DNA of 64,000 nt from Alteromonas sp. C1M14 (GCF_018860965.1 NZ_JAHKQF010000013.1:1-64000), one strand, 5' to 3'; counted from the stretch's first letter, positions 1 to 7,279 are shown. The notes: a model not told the origin generated them from the sequence alone. A program made the numbers and translations.

Positions 1-22
1 GCTATTTATGGCGGCGTTATGT
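1..22 (+). repeat. right end of an attC site (R' core)
   Basis: The bases before the first gene end in GGCG followed by GTTATGT (16-22), the R' core of an attC whose left part lies outside the window. The reverse complement of this core is found exactly as ACATAAC at 658-664, which marks the other end of the first cassette. Confidence 0.75.
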
Positions 23-37
23 TCCTGAGGAAGTCTG

Positions 38-703
38 ATGGCAATTGATGTCTATTCACTCAATAACTTTTGTGATGGCTGGTTGAGAAAAGCTGAGAAT
101 TATAGGACTGATCGGTTATCAGATCCTTTTGATGAGTTTTTTACCCTGTTCGTTGTATACAATCGATTGTATGTCGAAATAGGAAAGATACTAATTCACA
201 AGCGCCACCCTAGCGTAGCTCGATTCTTATCTCAGCGTAGGTTTGTTCGAGAGCGTCAAAATGCTCTCAAACCGATCAGACCCTTGCCTGACAAAATTAG
301 TGCTGTAGAACTTACAGAAGCCTACCTTAGGAAAAATAATTTAATCAACGAAATTATTGATACTTGCGAACACGAAATAGATTACTTGGCTAACTCAATA
401 GAGAATGGGAGTTTCTATTTCAACTATGACTATGAAAGCGATGCTCCTGATTTAGTGCGGGATCGAAAATTGGCCGAGGGAATAAGAAAAGGGAGTGTAA
501 AGTCTGTTTTGGAGCTTATTTATGTCGCTCGCTGTAATATGTTTCATGGCTCAAAGGAGTTTCACGATATTCAGAGGCGCTTGCTTTCAAGTATGAGCGG
601 TGTCCTAAGGTGTGTCTCAAACATGACATTGCCTTGCTTAGTTCAAGATATCACAGAACATAACAATCAAATACAGCGGACAGCTGAAGCTGCCGCTGAT
701 TAG
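38..703 (+). CDS. HEPN-like domain protein, integron cassette 1
   Basis: A 221-residue soluble protein with a good GAGGAAG ribosome site before the ATG. Residues 165-170 read RCNMFH followed by G, matching the R-x4-H motif of HEPN domains and resembling the Apea-like HEPN context (RNxxFHG). HEPN proteins are often RNases in toxin-antitoxin or antiviral systems, but no partner gene is seen in this cassette, so the function is inference from one motif and the helical character of the chain. The last 14 codons lie inside the attC site, so the C-terminus is partly written by the recombination site. A plain structural or scaffold HEPN role is equally possible. Confidence 0.6.
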   Translation: MAIDVYSLNNFCDGWLRKAENYRTDRLSDPFDEFFTLFVVYNRLYVEIGKILIHKRHPSVARFLSQRRFVRERQNALKPIRPLPDKISAVELTEAYLRKNNLINEIIDTCEHEIDYLANSIENGSFYFNYDYESDAPDLVRDRKLAEGIRKGSVKSVLELIYVARCNMFHGSKEFHDIQRRLLSSMSGVLRCVSNMTLPCLVQDITEHNNQIQRTAEAAAD

Positions 704-713
704 GGCGTTATAC
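658..713 (+). repeat. attC site 1, short 56-bp type
   Basis: R'' ACATAAC (658-664) and R' GTTATAC (707-713) flank a hairpin in which GCGG-CAGCT pairs with AGCTG-CCGC and one A stays unpaired, the extrahelical base expected of attC. It overlaps the 3' end of the preceding gene, including its stop codon (701-703). Confidence 0.85.
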
Positions 714-735
714 GCTATGAGCATCAAGGATAGAA

Positions 736-1149
736 ATGCAGCTTAAAAAACCTAAGTATCTTCTCATTACTCAAAAGTTAGGGCTTAAGTTACCACTAGT
801 TTGGTGTGGTTCAGCGTTATTAATCGGCGTGTTTACTCAAGAAATAGTAGCTGCAATCTTCATTTCATTTTCATCTTTTTTCTTAACTTGGCTTACTTGC
901 AAACTTTCAGGCTTTTTCTTCAGCTTTCAAGAACACAGCGGCATTCTAAAAAACCATATTTACGACAACGTTATAAAAGCGATTTGGTTTATAACTCTGT
1001 TTTGCCTCGTAGTGAATTTCTTTGAATCTCTACTCGCTAAAACAGGAAGTGAAGCATTCTTGGGCTGTGTATTTCCAATCGTCTATTTTGGCTTTATGCT
1101 TTCTGCATCAAACCGCTGGGGTATGCACTTCGTTGAAAAGCGCGTATAA
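736..1149 (+). CDS. small integral membrane protein, integron cassette 2
   Basis: I do not recognise the family. The 137-residue product is strongly hydrophobic, with about four membrane-spanning stretches (around residues 18-34, 36-58, 80-98 and 104-124) and a basic C-terminus. An AAGGA ribosome site sits 6 bases before the ATG. The stop codon TAA (1147-1149) is part of the R'' core of the next attC, so the cassette has no spare DNA. A second plus-frame reading at 801-1025 overlaps it and has no cassette-type start, so I treat that one as spurious. Confidence 0.6.
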   Translation: MQLKKPKYLLITQKLGLKLPLVWCGSALLIGVFTQEIVAAIFISFSSFFLTWLTCKLSGFFFSFQEHSGILKNHIYDNVIKAIWFITLFCLVVNFFESLLAKTGSEAFLGCVFPIVYFGFMLSASNRWGMHFVEKRV

Positions 1150-1251
1150 CAAAAAAATTAAGTCACTCACTTCGTTCGCTGGGACGCATACATGCGGGGC
1201 GGCTTCGCCATTATGCCCCACATGCCTGCGCCCCTTATTTAAAAGTTAGCC
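1144..1251 (+). repeat. attC site 2 (108 bp)
   Basis: R'' GTATAAC (1144-1150) and R' GTTAGCC (1245-1251) enclose a long imperfect palindrome with an inner GGGGCGGC/GCC...GCCCC stem. It shares the CTGGGACGCA and GCCCCTTATTTAAAAGTTA segments with attC 5, 6, 7 and 9, forming the main attC family of this array. Confidence 0.9.
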
Positions 1252-1914
1252 GTTCTGCAAATTTTGTAGATAATCTACTAGCTCGTGAATATGGGTTGAA
1301 GGATTATCAGTAAAATTTTTCTCAACTGCTTTTAAAGCTCGTTGTGCATTTTGTTTAGCAAATTCAAGTTGCTCTAGCAAGGTACAAAATACCTTTTCAT
1401 CCCCTTTAGAGTATTCAGGCATTACTTTCTTTAACTCTTTTAATACTTCGTTAGCAATACTTGATCTCCCCGTAGCACTAAACGGTTTTGTTGTATATTG
1501 GAAGTGGAGTAACAACCAGTATTCAAAACAAGGAACTGAAACAATATGGAAAAATAAACCAGCTGGTTTTTTTAAGGCTATTTTTGCTTTCGTTTCTTCA
1601 TAAGTTTCATGGGAATCTTTATCAAATACACAGTAAATTCGATCATAGCTATCTCCCTTATCCTGTTCTATCTTTGCTAATTTTTCAGCTCTTTTAAAAA
1701 CACTTTTAGGGCTAGAACCGCATGAACCATCAATTTCAACATTTGCAGAGTTCAGTTTGTAATAGTGTACTAGCTCATTGAAATAATTAGGTTCTGTTTT
1801 TTCGCCCTCACAAACGATAAGAACTTTGTCATATGGAGAACGACGAGAAGCTCTACGTTTTAGTTCGCGTGAAGCCTTCGCTTTTCTTTTATGGTGTAAA
1901 TCTTCCGACCCCAT
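1246..1914 (-). CDS. rloB: RloB-family protein, TOPRIM-like, defence cassette 3
   Basis: A 222-residue protein of the RloB family. After a basic N-terminus, VCEGEKTE (34-41) supplies a conserved glutamate and FDKD (97-100) an acidic D-x-D pair, the layout of a TOPRIM nuclease core. PCFEYWLLLHF near 128-138 is also typical of the family. rloB genes pair with AAA ATPase genes, and comparable ATPase/TOPRIM pairs (OLD, PARIS) act in phage defence; nuclease or tRNase action here is inference. The start lies one base after the ATPase stop (TAA-A-ATG), so translation is probably coupled. The stop codon falls exactly on the cassette boundary inside the attC R' core. Confidence 0.8.
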   Translation of the reverse strand: MGSEDLHHKRKAKASRELKRRASRRSPYDKVLIVCEGEKTEPNYFNELVHYYKLNSANVEIDGSCGSSPKSVFKRAEKLAKIEQDKGDSYDRIYCVFDKDSHETYEETKAKIALKKPAGLFFHIVSVPCFEYWLLLHFQYTTKPFSATGRSSIANEVLKELKKVMPEYSKGDEKVFCTLLEQLEFAKQNAQRALKAVEKNFTDNPSTHIHELVDYLQNLQNG

Positions 1915-1915
1915 T

Positions 1916-3190
1916 TTACGCTCCTAATTTATTAACTTTTTTAATAAATGGTAAAGCGCCATATCTACCTGAAAGGTAGCTTACCTCAATATTCTCACGT
2001 TCTTTTCTAGGGCTAAAATCAGTCAAAGGGTAAACAGAAGTTTCTTGATTTTTGTTTTTTTCACAAAACCAGATTTGATCGCGTCTAAATACTTCTTGGT
2101 TTAAAATAGATGTTTCATGAGTTGTAAAAATCAATTGAGCATTTTTAGGGTTTGTTTTAGTGCTATGAAAAAGGTTCACTAAATATTTAACCATCTTAGG
2201 GTGTAAATTATCATGGAGTTCATCAACAATTAAAATATATCCGTTTTTAAGGATGTCAATCCAAGGGCCCGCAAAAGAAAAGAATTTTTGTGTGCCATCA
2301 GATTCTTCTGAAAAGTCTAAAGGTACTCTCTTACCTGATTTTGTTTTATGAACTGTTTTAATATCAATTACTTCCTTTCCTTTCATCTCCCTTGAAATTT
2401 GCTCTTTTACAACATCTGGAAGTTCATCAGGAAGGGAGTTAGGATCGAATTTTTCAGTTTCAATTTCAATATCATGAATATTAAAATCAGCAGATTGTAA
2501 AAAATGTAAAACTTGTTCTTTTGTTTCATTATCCTCACACAAGGATGCGGTATAACTAGGTCCCCAACCACTAACATTGGTCGGGCGCAGCTTTTCTTTA
2601 AACCAATTAAAAATAGGCTTTAGCTGCTCACTATTTAATTGTACAGCAGTAGATAAAAATAAAGCATTAGAGCGAGTAGAATTCATCCAAACACTTTTTG
2701 TACCTAATAAATGATCACTAAACTTATAGTCATATTGATCATTTTTTTTATCAAAAGCTCTAGAAAACCACCTCTGAGGTCGACCTTTAGGGTATGCAAT
2801 TAACCATTCTTCTGAAACTTTATATTTTGTAGCTGAAAAACCATATTGGAACTTAATACCCTCACTAATGAAAACCACCTCAAATTCAGAAGGCTCATTT
2901 ATTGTGTCTTCGTCAAACAGGTAAGGTGTAATTGGTAGAGAGTCACCTTCTTGGATATTAGAAGAAGAATTTCTAACAATAAACTCCATATCCATCAATG
3001 CTCGGATTAAGTTTGATTTTCCAGCTGCGTTCGCTCCATAAATAACAGCCGAACGAAGAAGAGGAGAAGACGTAGCTGCTGGTAAAAATGAGTTTTCATT
3101 TTCCAACTCATCACCTTTTGCTTTTACCATGCTAAATACTTGCTCCTCTTTGATAGAGCGATAATTTTTAACAGTAAATTCAATTAGCAT
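1916..3190 (-). CDS. rloA: AAA (AAA_15/RloA-like) ATPase, defence cassette 3
   Basis: A 424-residue SMC/ABC-like ATPase of the AAA_15 group. The N-terminus LIEFTVKNYRSI is family-typical and sets the start at 3190 rather than the longer reading from 3226. The Walker A motif GANAAGKSN lies at about 52-60, and the Walker B ILIVDELHDNLHP near 315 is followed by the switch FTTHET. It is the first gene of a two-gene operon with rloB and would sense or scaffold, with RloB as the probable effector, by analogy with PARIS and other ATPase/TOPRIM systems. It is transcribed against the array and so must use its own promoter in the 3191-3302 leader. Base composition is AT-rich compared with the backbone, fitting recent acquisition. 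Confidence 0.85.
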   Translation of the reverse strand: MLIEFTVKNYRSIKEEQVFSMVKAKGDELENENSFLPAATSSPLLRSAVIYGANAAGKSNLIRALMDMEFIVRNSSSNIQEGDSLPITPYLFDEDTINEPSEFEVVFISEGIKFQYGFSATKYKVSEEWLIAYPKGRPQRWFSRAFDKKNDQYDYKFSDHLLGTKSVWMNSTRSNALFLSTAVQLNSEQLKPIFNWFKEKLRPTNVSGWGPSYTASLCEDNETKEQVLHFLQSADFNIHDIEIETEKFDPNSLPDELPDVVKEQISREMKGKEVIDIKTVHKTKSGKRVPLDFSEESDGTQKFFSFAGPWIDILKNGYILIVDELHDNLHPKMVKYLVNLFHSTKTNPKNAQLIFTTHETSILNQEVFRRDQIWFCEKNKNQETSVYPLTDFSPRKERENIEVSYLSGRYGALPFIKKVNKLGA

Positions 3191-3230
3191 TTTTAAGGAA
3201 TTCCATAGTATTATTTCTAATATCATGGTA

Positions 3231-3289
3231 GCACTAACTCGGTTAGTGCGTCCATTTTAATATGGATTTATGGCAAAAAAAGCCATAAA
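3231..3289. promoter_or_regulatory. two perfect palindromes in the rloAB leader
   Basis: GCACTAAC/GTTAGTGC with a 3-base loop (3231-3249) and TTTATGGC/GCCATAAA with a 7-base A loop (3267-3289) fill the leader of the ATPase gene. A minus-strand -35/-10 pair (TTAGTG, 18 bases, TAATAC) would overlap the first palindrome, so it could be an operator. This is inference; a role in DNA recognition by the system is also possible. Confidence 0.4.
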
Positions 3290-3302
3290 TAGAGTTTAAA
3301 AC

Positions 3303-3401
3303 GGCTAACAAGTCGTTCAAAAGGACAAAAAACAGTTGGCTTTTGCTCTTTCGTCGCTAATTTTAGCCAACAGTTTTTGGCCTCTTAACGAGGCGTTATA
3401 C
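3303..3401 (+). repeat. attC site 3 (99 bp)
   Basis: R'' GGCTAAC (3303-3309) is the exact reverse complement of GTTAGCC at 1245-1251, proving that 1246-3395 is a single cassette. R' is GTTATAC (3395-3401). The inner stem is GTTGGCT/AGCCAAC. It differs clearly from the main attC family and resembles sites known from Vibrio and Shewanella integrons. Confidence 0.88.
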
Positions 3402-3423
3402 CTATTGAGAGAACTTGCGATAG

Positions 3424-4374
3424 ATGAACAATATTGAAGAGATCTTAATCAAGTTCTTTGATATCGAAAGTGAAGTACGAGAACACATAAATACTCATAG
3501 ATATCAAAAGGTTTTGATCTCAGAGCTAGATAACTGGAGTCAAATCTGTAGTTCTTTGGACACTCTAGGTGATACAGGGTTAGCGCTAAGAAGTTATTTT
3601 AAATCTGACTTTCCTTCTGAAGCGGGATTATCTTATATCTATACCTATGGACTTTTGCAGGCGCTATTTATTCAACAAGATGCGATGAATCATTTGTCAG
3701 AAGCATTTGAAGTGCCTTATGAATTGTCTGATGAACTTAAAAGCATCAGAGCAGTTAGAAATGCCTCAATAGGTCATCCAACAAAGAATAGAGTTAAGAA
3801 AACTACTTACTTTAATCACATTTCTAGGATTTCTATGAGTAAAGGTGGCTTTACTTTAGCTCGTTTTTACGACGAGGGTGAGAGTGAGTTCATCGATGTT
3901 GATTTTAAGAAAATAGTAGAAACACAGCTTACCGGTATTAATAATGCTTACGTATTAATCAGCGACACGCTTCGCGAAATTGATGAGCAACATAGGGCTA
4001 AATTTATGGAAAAACCTCTAGCAGATATTCTTCACTCAACAATGGGGTATATGTTTGAAAAGGTAGGGCAAGCAATATACTCACCATCCGATTCAAATAT
4101 TTCATTTGGTCTTAGTATGCTTGAGTCAATCGAAGAGGCATACCATAACTTCAAGAGTGCATTGCTAGAAAGGAATGAGTTACCTGACCACACGCAGCAC
4201 GAACTTGATGAATATTTTCACGGTATTAAACGAGTGAAAGCTTACCTGACTAGTTTGAGTGCTAATGATTTTTCAGAGGCAGATGCACGAATATTCTTGT
4301 TTTATCTGCGAAAGAGCCATAAAAGCTTTGAAAGCCTTGCTCGTGAAATAGACGAAGATTACGTGGAAAAATAG
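3424..4374 (+). CDS. HEPN-motif hypothetical protein, integron cassette 4
   Basis: A 316-residue mostly helical soluble protein. I recognise no named family, but residues 112-118 read RNASIGH followed by P, an R-x5-H arrangement within the HEPN-type R-x(4-6)-H pattern. The helical stretch before it (YGLLQALFIQQDAMNHL, 75-91) is compatible with a HEPN four-helix bundle. The C-terminal half is rich in charged helices. A defence or toxin role is possible given the neighbouring rloAB cassette, but no antitoxin is seen. The ribosome site is weak (GAGA 13 bases upstream), so expression may depend on read-through from upstream. Confidence 0.55.
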   Translation: MNNIEEILIKFFDIESEVREHINTHRYQKVLISELDNWSQICSSLDTLGDTGLALRSYFKSDFPSEAGLSYIYTYGLLQALFIQQDAMNHLSEAFEVPYELSDELKSIRAVRNASIGHPTKNRVKKTTYFNHISRISMSKGGFTLARFYDEGESEFIDVDFKKIVETQLTGINNAYVLISDTLREIDEQHRAKFMEKPLADILHSTMGYMFEKVGQAIYSPSDSNISFGLSMLESIEEAYHNFKSALLERNELPDHTQHELDEYFHGIKRVKAYLTSLSANDFSEADARIFLFYLRKSHKSFESLAREIDEDYVEK

Positions 4375-4500
4375 GAATAACAAACTGTTTAAGAGTGATT
4401 CGCAACGCGTGGCATTTTCACTATGCGTTGATTTTAGTGATTAAGGTGGTATGCGGGAGCTTGGGCATTGCGTTGCTCACACCTTAACAGGGCGTTAGTT
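4375..4500 (+). repeat. attC site 4, long VCR-like type (126 bp)
   Basis: R'' GAATAAC (4375-4381) and R' GTTAGTT (4494-4500). The site is the longest in the array and carries the AACGCGTGGC and ACCTTAACAGGGCGTTAG segments characteristic of Vibrio cholerae-type repeats. It suggests capture of this cassette from a Vibrio-like integron. Confidence 0.85.
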
Positions 4501-4518
4501 TTCAATTAGGATTTAAGC

Positions 4519-5115
4519 ATGGATAGTTTGATTCAATACTCAGGAATAATTGCGTCAGTCTGGATAGTTGTAGGCATCTACATTGCATCACTTTTCTATC
4601 CAAAATTCAGCCATTCCAAGCAATTCTGCAGCGAGTTAGGCGCTTTCGGTAGCCCTACACAAAAGCTTTCTCCTCTCATAAATAACTATCCTCTTGGAGC
4701 CCTGTTTATCCTTTTTGGGTACTACTTAATTGTTAACTTTGCAGCTCATTTACCAACGATAATAATCGGACTAATGGTAATAATCCACGGCTTATGTACT
4801 TGGGTTTGCGGTTACTTTCCTATGGACGCCGACCCATATACCAAAAATCCTTCCTGCAGCTGTTTAGTACATTCTTGGTCAGGAATGTTTATGCTCCTCT
4901 CATTCATCATTGCTCCCGCCATCATCACTTTTTCTAGTTACTACCCGATGCCGCTCAGACTTGTCTCTTTGGCTTGTATTATAGGTTGTTTCTATTTTGC
5001 CTACAGACTTAAACTAGCATTCAAAGCCGAAACCGTGCCGGGTGTTCATCAACGCCTAAGCTATGGGTTTCAAATACTGTGGTTGTTTGTTTATTCTTTC
5101 TTCGTGGTAGCATGA
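4519..5115 (+). CDS. DUF998-family membrane protein, integron cassette 5
   Basis: A 198-residue protein with about six transmembrane segments spread evenly along the chain. The N-terminal part with SELGAFGSPTQKLSPLINNYPLG (about 38-60) matches the DUF998 pattern of a SELGA motif after the first helix and an N-x-x-L-G entry to the second. The biochemical role of DUF998 is not established; some members sit beside stress or lipid genes. An AGGAT ribosome site precedes the ATG. The stop TGA lies just before the attC R'' core. Confidence 0.7.
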   Translation: MDSLIQYSGIIASVWIVVGIYIASLFYPKFSHSKQFCSELGAFGSPTQKLSPLINNYPLGALFILFGYYLIVNFAAHLPTIIIGLMVIIHGLCTWVCGYFPMDADPYTKNPSCSCLVHSWSGMFMLLSFIIAPAIITFSSYYPMPLRLVSLACIIGCFYFAYRLKLAFKAETVPGVHQRLSYGFQILWLFVYSFFVVA

Positions 5116-5116
5116 G

Positions 5117-5232
5117 AACTAACAATCTGCTGTAGCCACTCGCGGGCTCGCTGGGACGCAAACACATGGGCTGCGTCGCTTCGCTCCTAAATTTTAGCCC
5201 ATGTGTTTCCGCCCCTAAGCAGGGTGTTATGC
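5117..5232 (+). repeat. attC site 5 (116 bp)
   Basis: R'' AACTAAC (5117-5123) is the exact partner of GTTAGTT at 4494. R' is GTTATGC (5226-5232). An inner stem ACACATGGGCTG / AGCCCATGTGT forms the long arm. Member of the main attC family of the array. Confidence 0.88.
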
Positions 5233-5252
5233 ATCAGGAGTAACAATCGCGC

Positions 5253-5618
5253 ATGGAAGAGTTTTTTAAAAAATACACAGAAGCTTTTGACGCTCTTAAC
5301 TCAGAAGCTATAGCAAACCTTTATCGCCTACCCTGTGCTATTTCCGACGCAGACGGAACTCTTACATTTACAGAAAGATCAGCGCTTATTAAAAAGTTTG
5401 CGTTAAATTGTGAATCTATGCGCAACTTTAGCTATCAATCCGCTCAGTTCAAAATTATGCAAGAGCAAACACTTGGACAGGACAAAGTAGCAGTTACAGT
5501 TGCGTGGCGTGTTAATGCAGGCAATTCAAACATAGACTTCCACACATTGTATGTCTGTCATTTTATAGACAACAAGTGGTTTATATTCAGCGCAAACGTA
5601 TATCAAGGCAGTTTTTAG
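5253..5618 (+). CDS. NTF2/SnoaL-like protein, integron cassette 6
   Basis: A 121-residue single-domain protein. The opening MEEFFKKYTEAFDALNSEAIANLYRLPCAI, with an amphipathic helix then 'hydrophobic-P' turn, and the ending with HTLYVCHFIDNKWFIFSANV are typical of NTF2-like/SnoaL-like folds, in which a cone-shaped barrel binds a small ligand. No catalytic residue can be assigned. The GGAG ribosome site is 12 bases from the ATG, a slightly long spacing. Such small NTF2-like proteins are frequent integron cargo. Function unknown. Confidence 0.6.
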   Translation: MEEFFKKYTEAFDALNSEAIANLYRLPCAISDADGTLTFTERSALIKKFALNCESMRNFSYQSAQFKIMQEQTLGQDKVAVTVAWRVNAGNSNIDFHTLYVCHFIDNKWFIFSANVYQGSF

Positions 5619-5625
5619 TAGTGCC

Positions 5626-5730
5626 ACATAACAACAAAAAAAGTCGCTCCCGTTGGTCACTGGAACGCATACACATGGGCTGCTTCGCATTGTAGCCCAC
5701 GCGTCTTCGCCCCTTATTTAAAAGTTATAT
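5626..5730 (+). repeat. attC site 6 (105 bp)
   Basis: R'' ACATAAC (5626-5632) differs by one outer base from the partner expected from GTTATGC at 5226. R' is GTTATAT (5724-5730). The arm carries ACATGGGCTGC...GTAGCCCACG and the shared GCCCCTTATTTAAAAGTTA tail. Confidence 0.88.
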
Positions 5731-5745
5731 GCCCAAAGAAGGAAA

Positions 5746-6216
5746 ATGAAGTATGTAGTCGTTTTGAGCTTATCTTATTCATTATTTGGTTGTGCAAGTG
5801 GGAAGTTAGATATGTTCGACACACAAGGACAGAAAATTGGAGAATGTACAGCTGGCTATAAATGGCACTTAATAGGAGCGGAAGCATCAAGGGATTGGCT
5901 TTTAAATTATTGTGTTGAGACGGCAAAAAGTGAAGGGGATTTCGTCTTTAGAGTATCTGACCAGTCAATTCTAGAAAAGGACTACTCTTATCCTTCTCAC
6001 CCCTCAGGCCTAAAATGGACAAGAAAACTCGCATGGGATGCTTATTGGTCAGATTTAATTTCAGAAAGAGAATATGGTTATATTGTTGCAGAATTGGAAA
6101 ACGTGTTTTTTCTTAGGTCTTTAGAATTGGAAAATGAACTTCAATCTGGCGAAATATCAAGACAACAATATACAAACTTAATGAAAAAAGCGGAGTCTGC
6201 TTTTCATGGGAAGTAG
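5746..6216 (+). CDS. small lipoprotein of unknown function, integron cassette 7
   Basis: A 156-residue protein with a short signal peptide and lipobox LFGC (cysteine 16), so probably anchored in a membrane by a lipidated cysteine. The body has GECTAGYKWHLIGAEASRDW near 32-51, vaguely like the D-W/G-x-D pattern of DUF2799 proteins but too weak to assign. The C-terminus has a charged helix ending in SGEISRQQYTNLMKKAE, resembling a SHOCT-like tail. A strong AAGGAAA ribosome site precedes the ATG. Two in-frame cysteines (33 and 55) could form a disulfide in the periplasm. Confidence 0.55.
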   Translation: MKYVVVLSLSYSLFGCASGKLDMFDTQGQKIGECTAGYKWHLIGAEASRDWLLNYCVETAKSEGDFVFRVSDQSILEKDYSYPSHPSGLKWTRKLAWDAYWSDLISEREYGYIVAELENVFFLRSLELENELQSGEISRQQYTNLMKKAESAFHGK

Positions 6217-6219
6217 GGC

Positions 6220-6324
6220 ATATAGCAAAGCGCTTAACAGGTTCTCTGCGGTCACTGGGACACAAATACGCGGCGGCTTCGCCATTCTCGCCGCATGTTC
6301 GTGCCCGTTAGCTTAGCGTTAAAT
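6220..6324 (+). repeat. attC site 7, degenerate R'' core (105 bp)
   Basis: R' is GTTAAAT (6318-6324). The R'' expected from GTTATAT at 5724 is ATATAAC; the sequence shows ATATAGC (6220-6226), so the conserved AAC has become AGC. An alternative R'' is GCTTAAC (6232-6238). The inner stem GCGGCGGCTTCGCC...CGCCGC is intact. Recombination at this site may be weakened. Confidence 0.75.
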
Positions 6325-6340
6325 GCCACAAGGAGGCAGC

Positions 6341-7045
6341 ATGTTTAAACTTTTTGGGTCTTTTATTTTAATTTTTTCTCTATCATGCGTGTCAGCTCAA
6401 GGTAGTGAAACAACAGTCGATTTAAACGAAAACACTGTAATTTATCATGGTAAATTATCGCCATCAGCAAATCAGAAACTTCTTTCAATTCTGAAAAATG
6501 GTAAGAGTAAAGTTGAATGGCTGTCAATAACCTCCGAAGGCGGTGAAATCAATCATGGAATGGATCTTGGTAATATTGTTCATGACTATGATTTGAAGCT
6601 TGAGGTCAATGAGTATTGTCTCTCATCATGCGCCAACTACGTTTTTTCTGCAGCAAATCATCACAGGATTTCGAATCACGCAGTTATTGGTTTCCATGGT
6701 GGTACAACCGGAATGGAGAAAGAAATAACATCGTTTATTGATGGTCTTCCTGAGGAAGAGCGGGAATCAACAAAGCAGAACTTAGAAAAATATATGAAGT
6801 CAGCTATAGTTCGTGAGCGAAACTTCTTCGAAAAAATTGGTGTGGACCAGCAAATAACAACACTAGGACAATCTTCCGAGTATAAAGAGTTCGCCGAGAA
6901 AGAAGACTTTATCGGCTGGTACTATTCACTCGAAGGGCTTGCTAGGCTGGGCGTTTCTAACATTGATGTAGTTAACCCTCCTTGGTCATATCAACATTTA
7001 AGTGAAAAAACTAAGTTTTTCAAAGTCAGAGTAGGCGGCATTTAA
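6341..7045 (+). CDS. secreted ClpP-fold-like (COG3904-type) protein, integron cassette 8
   Basis: A 234-residue protein with a signal peptide (residues 1-19, cleavage near VSA-QG). I start at 6341 because AAGGAGG lies 5 bases upstream; the in-frame ATG at 6323 lies before that site. SITSEGGEI (62-70) and EYCLSSCANYVFSAA (91-105) match the periplasmic COG3904 group, whose fold resembles ClpP/crotonase with a serine in the S-S-C motif; GFHGG follows near 118. Proteolytic activity is unproven for the group. The stop codon TAA (7043-7045) is part of the R'' core ATTTAAC, which exactly matches GTTAAAT at 6318, so this is a complete cassette body. Confidence 0.7.
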   Translation: MFKLFGSFILIFSLSCVSAQGSETTVDLNENTVIYHGKLSPSANQKLLSILKNGKSKVEWLSITSEGGEINHGMDLGNIVHDYDLKLEVNEYCLSSCANYVFSAANHHRISNHAVIGFHGGTTGMEKEITSFIDGLPEEERESTKQNLEKYMKSAIVRERNFFEKIGVDQQITTLGQSSEYKEFAEKEDFIGWYYSLEGLARLGVSNIDVVNPPWSYQHLSEKTKFFKVRVGGI

Positions 7046-7078
7046 CAAGGCAAATCAAGTCGGCGCGCTTTTCCTTTT
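7040..7078 (+). repeat. truncated attC site 8 (left end only)
   Basis: R'' ATTTAAC (7040-7046) and about 30 bases of left arm (AACAAGGCAAATCAAG, then CGGCGCGC) are present, but no matching right arm or R' follows. The sequence passes directly into a zinc-ribbon reading frame, which marks a deletion junction. Confidence 0.65.
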
Positions 7079-7279
7079 GTGTTCGCCATTCCTGCAATCA
7101 AAGCTCTGATAAAAAATGCTTTAACTTTAAAAAGTTGGAAAAAGGGGGGCGTACCTAGTTGCCCAGAATGCCAGTTTCCAATGGTTAAACGAGTTGCAAA
7201 AAAAGGTCGGTTTGTTGGTCAAAGTTTTTGGGGGTGTTGTCGTTACCCAAAATGTTCGGGCAAGATCCACATTGGTTGA
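7079..7279 (+). pseudogene. C-terminal remnant with topoisomerase-type C4 zinc ribbon
   Basis: The 66-residue reading has CPEC (about 28-31) and CCRYPKC (52-58) with RVAKKGRFVGQSFWGC between, a clear C4 zinc ribbon of the topoisomerase I C-terminal type. This domain also ends restriction-endonuclease-like and NERD-type proteins. There is no ribosome site at the GTG, and the frame is open back to the stop of the previous cassette gene, so the N-terminal part of the parent gene was probably lost when it was fused to the truncated attC. The parent family cannot be told from this piece. Confidence 0.6.

Noticed and set aside
801..1025. Second plus-strand reading frame within cassette 2
   Set aside because: It overlaps the membrane-protein gene, has no ribosome site and no recognisable composition; treated as a shadow.
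1246..3395. Prophage or IS-borne defence island
   Set aside because: No transposase, integrase, terminal repeats or phage genes; exact attC cores at both ends explain the mobility.
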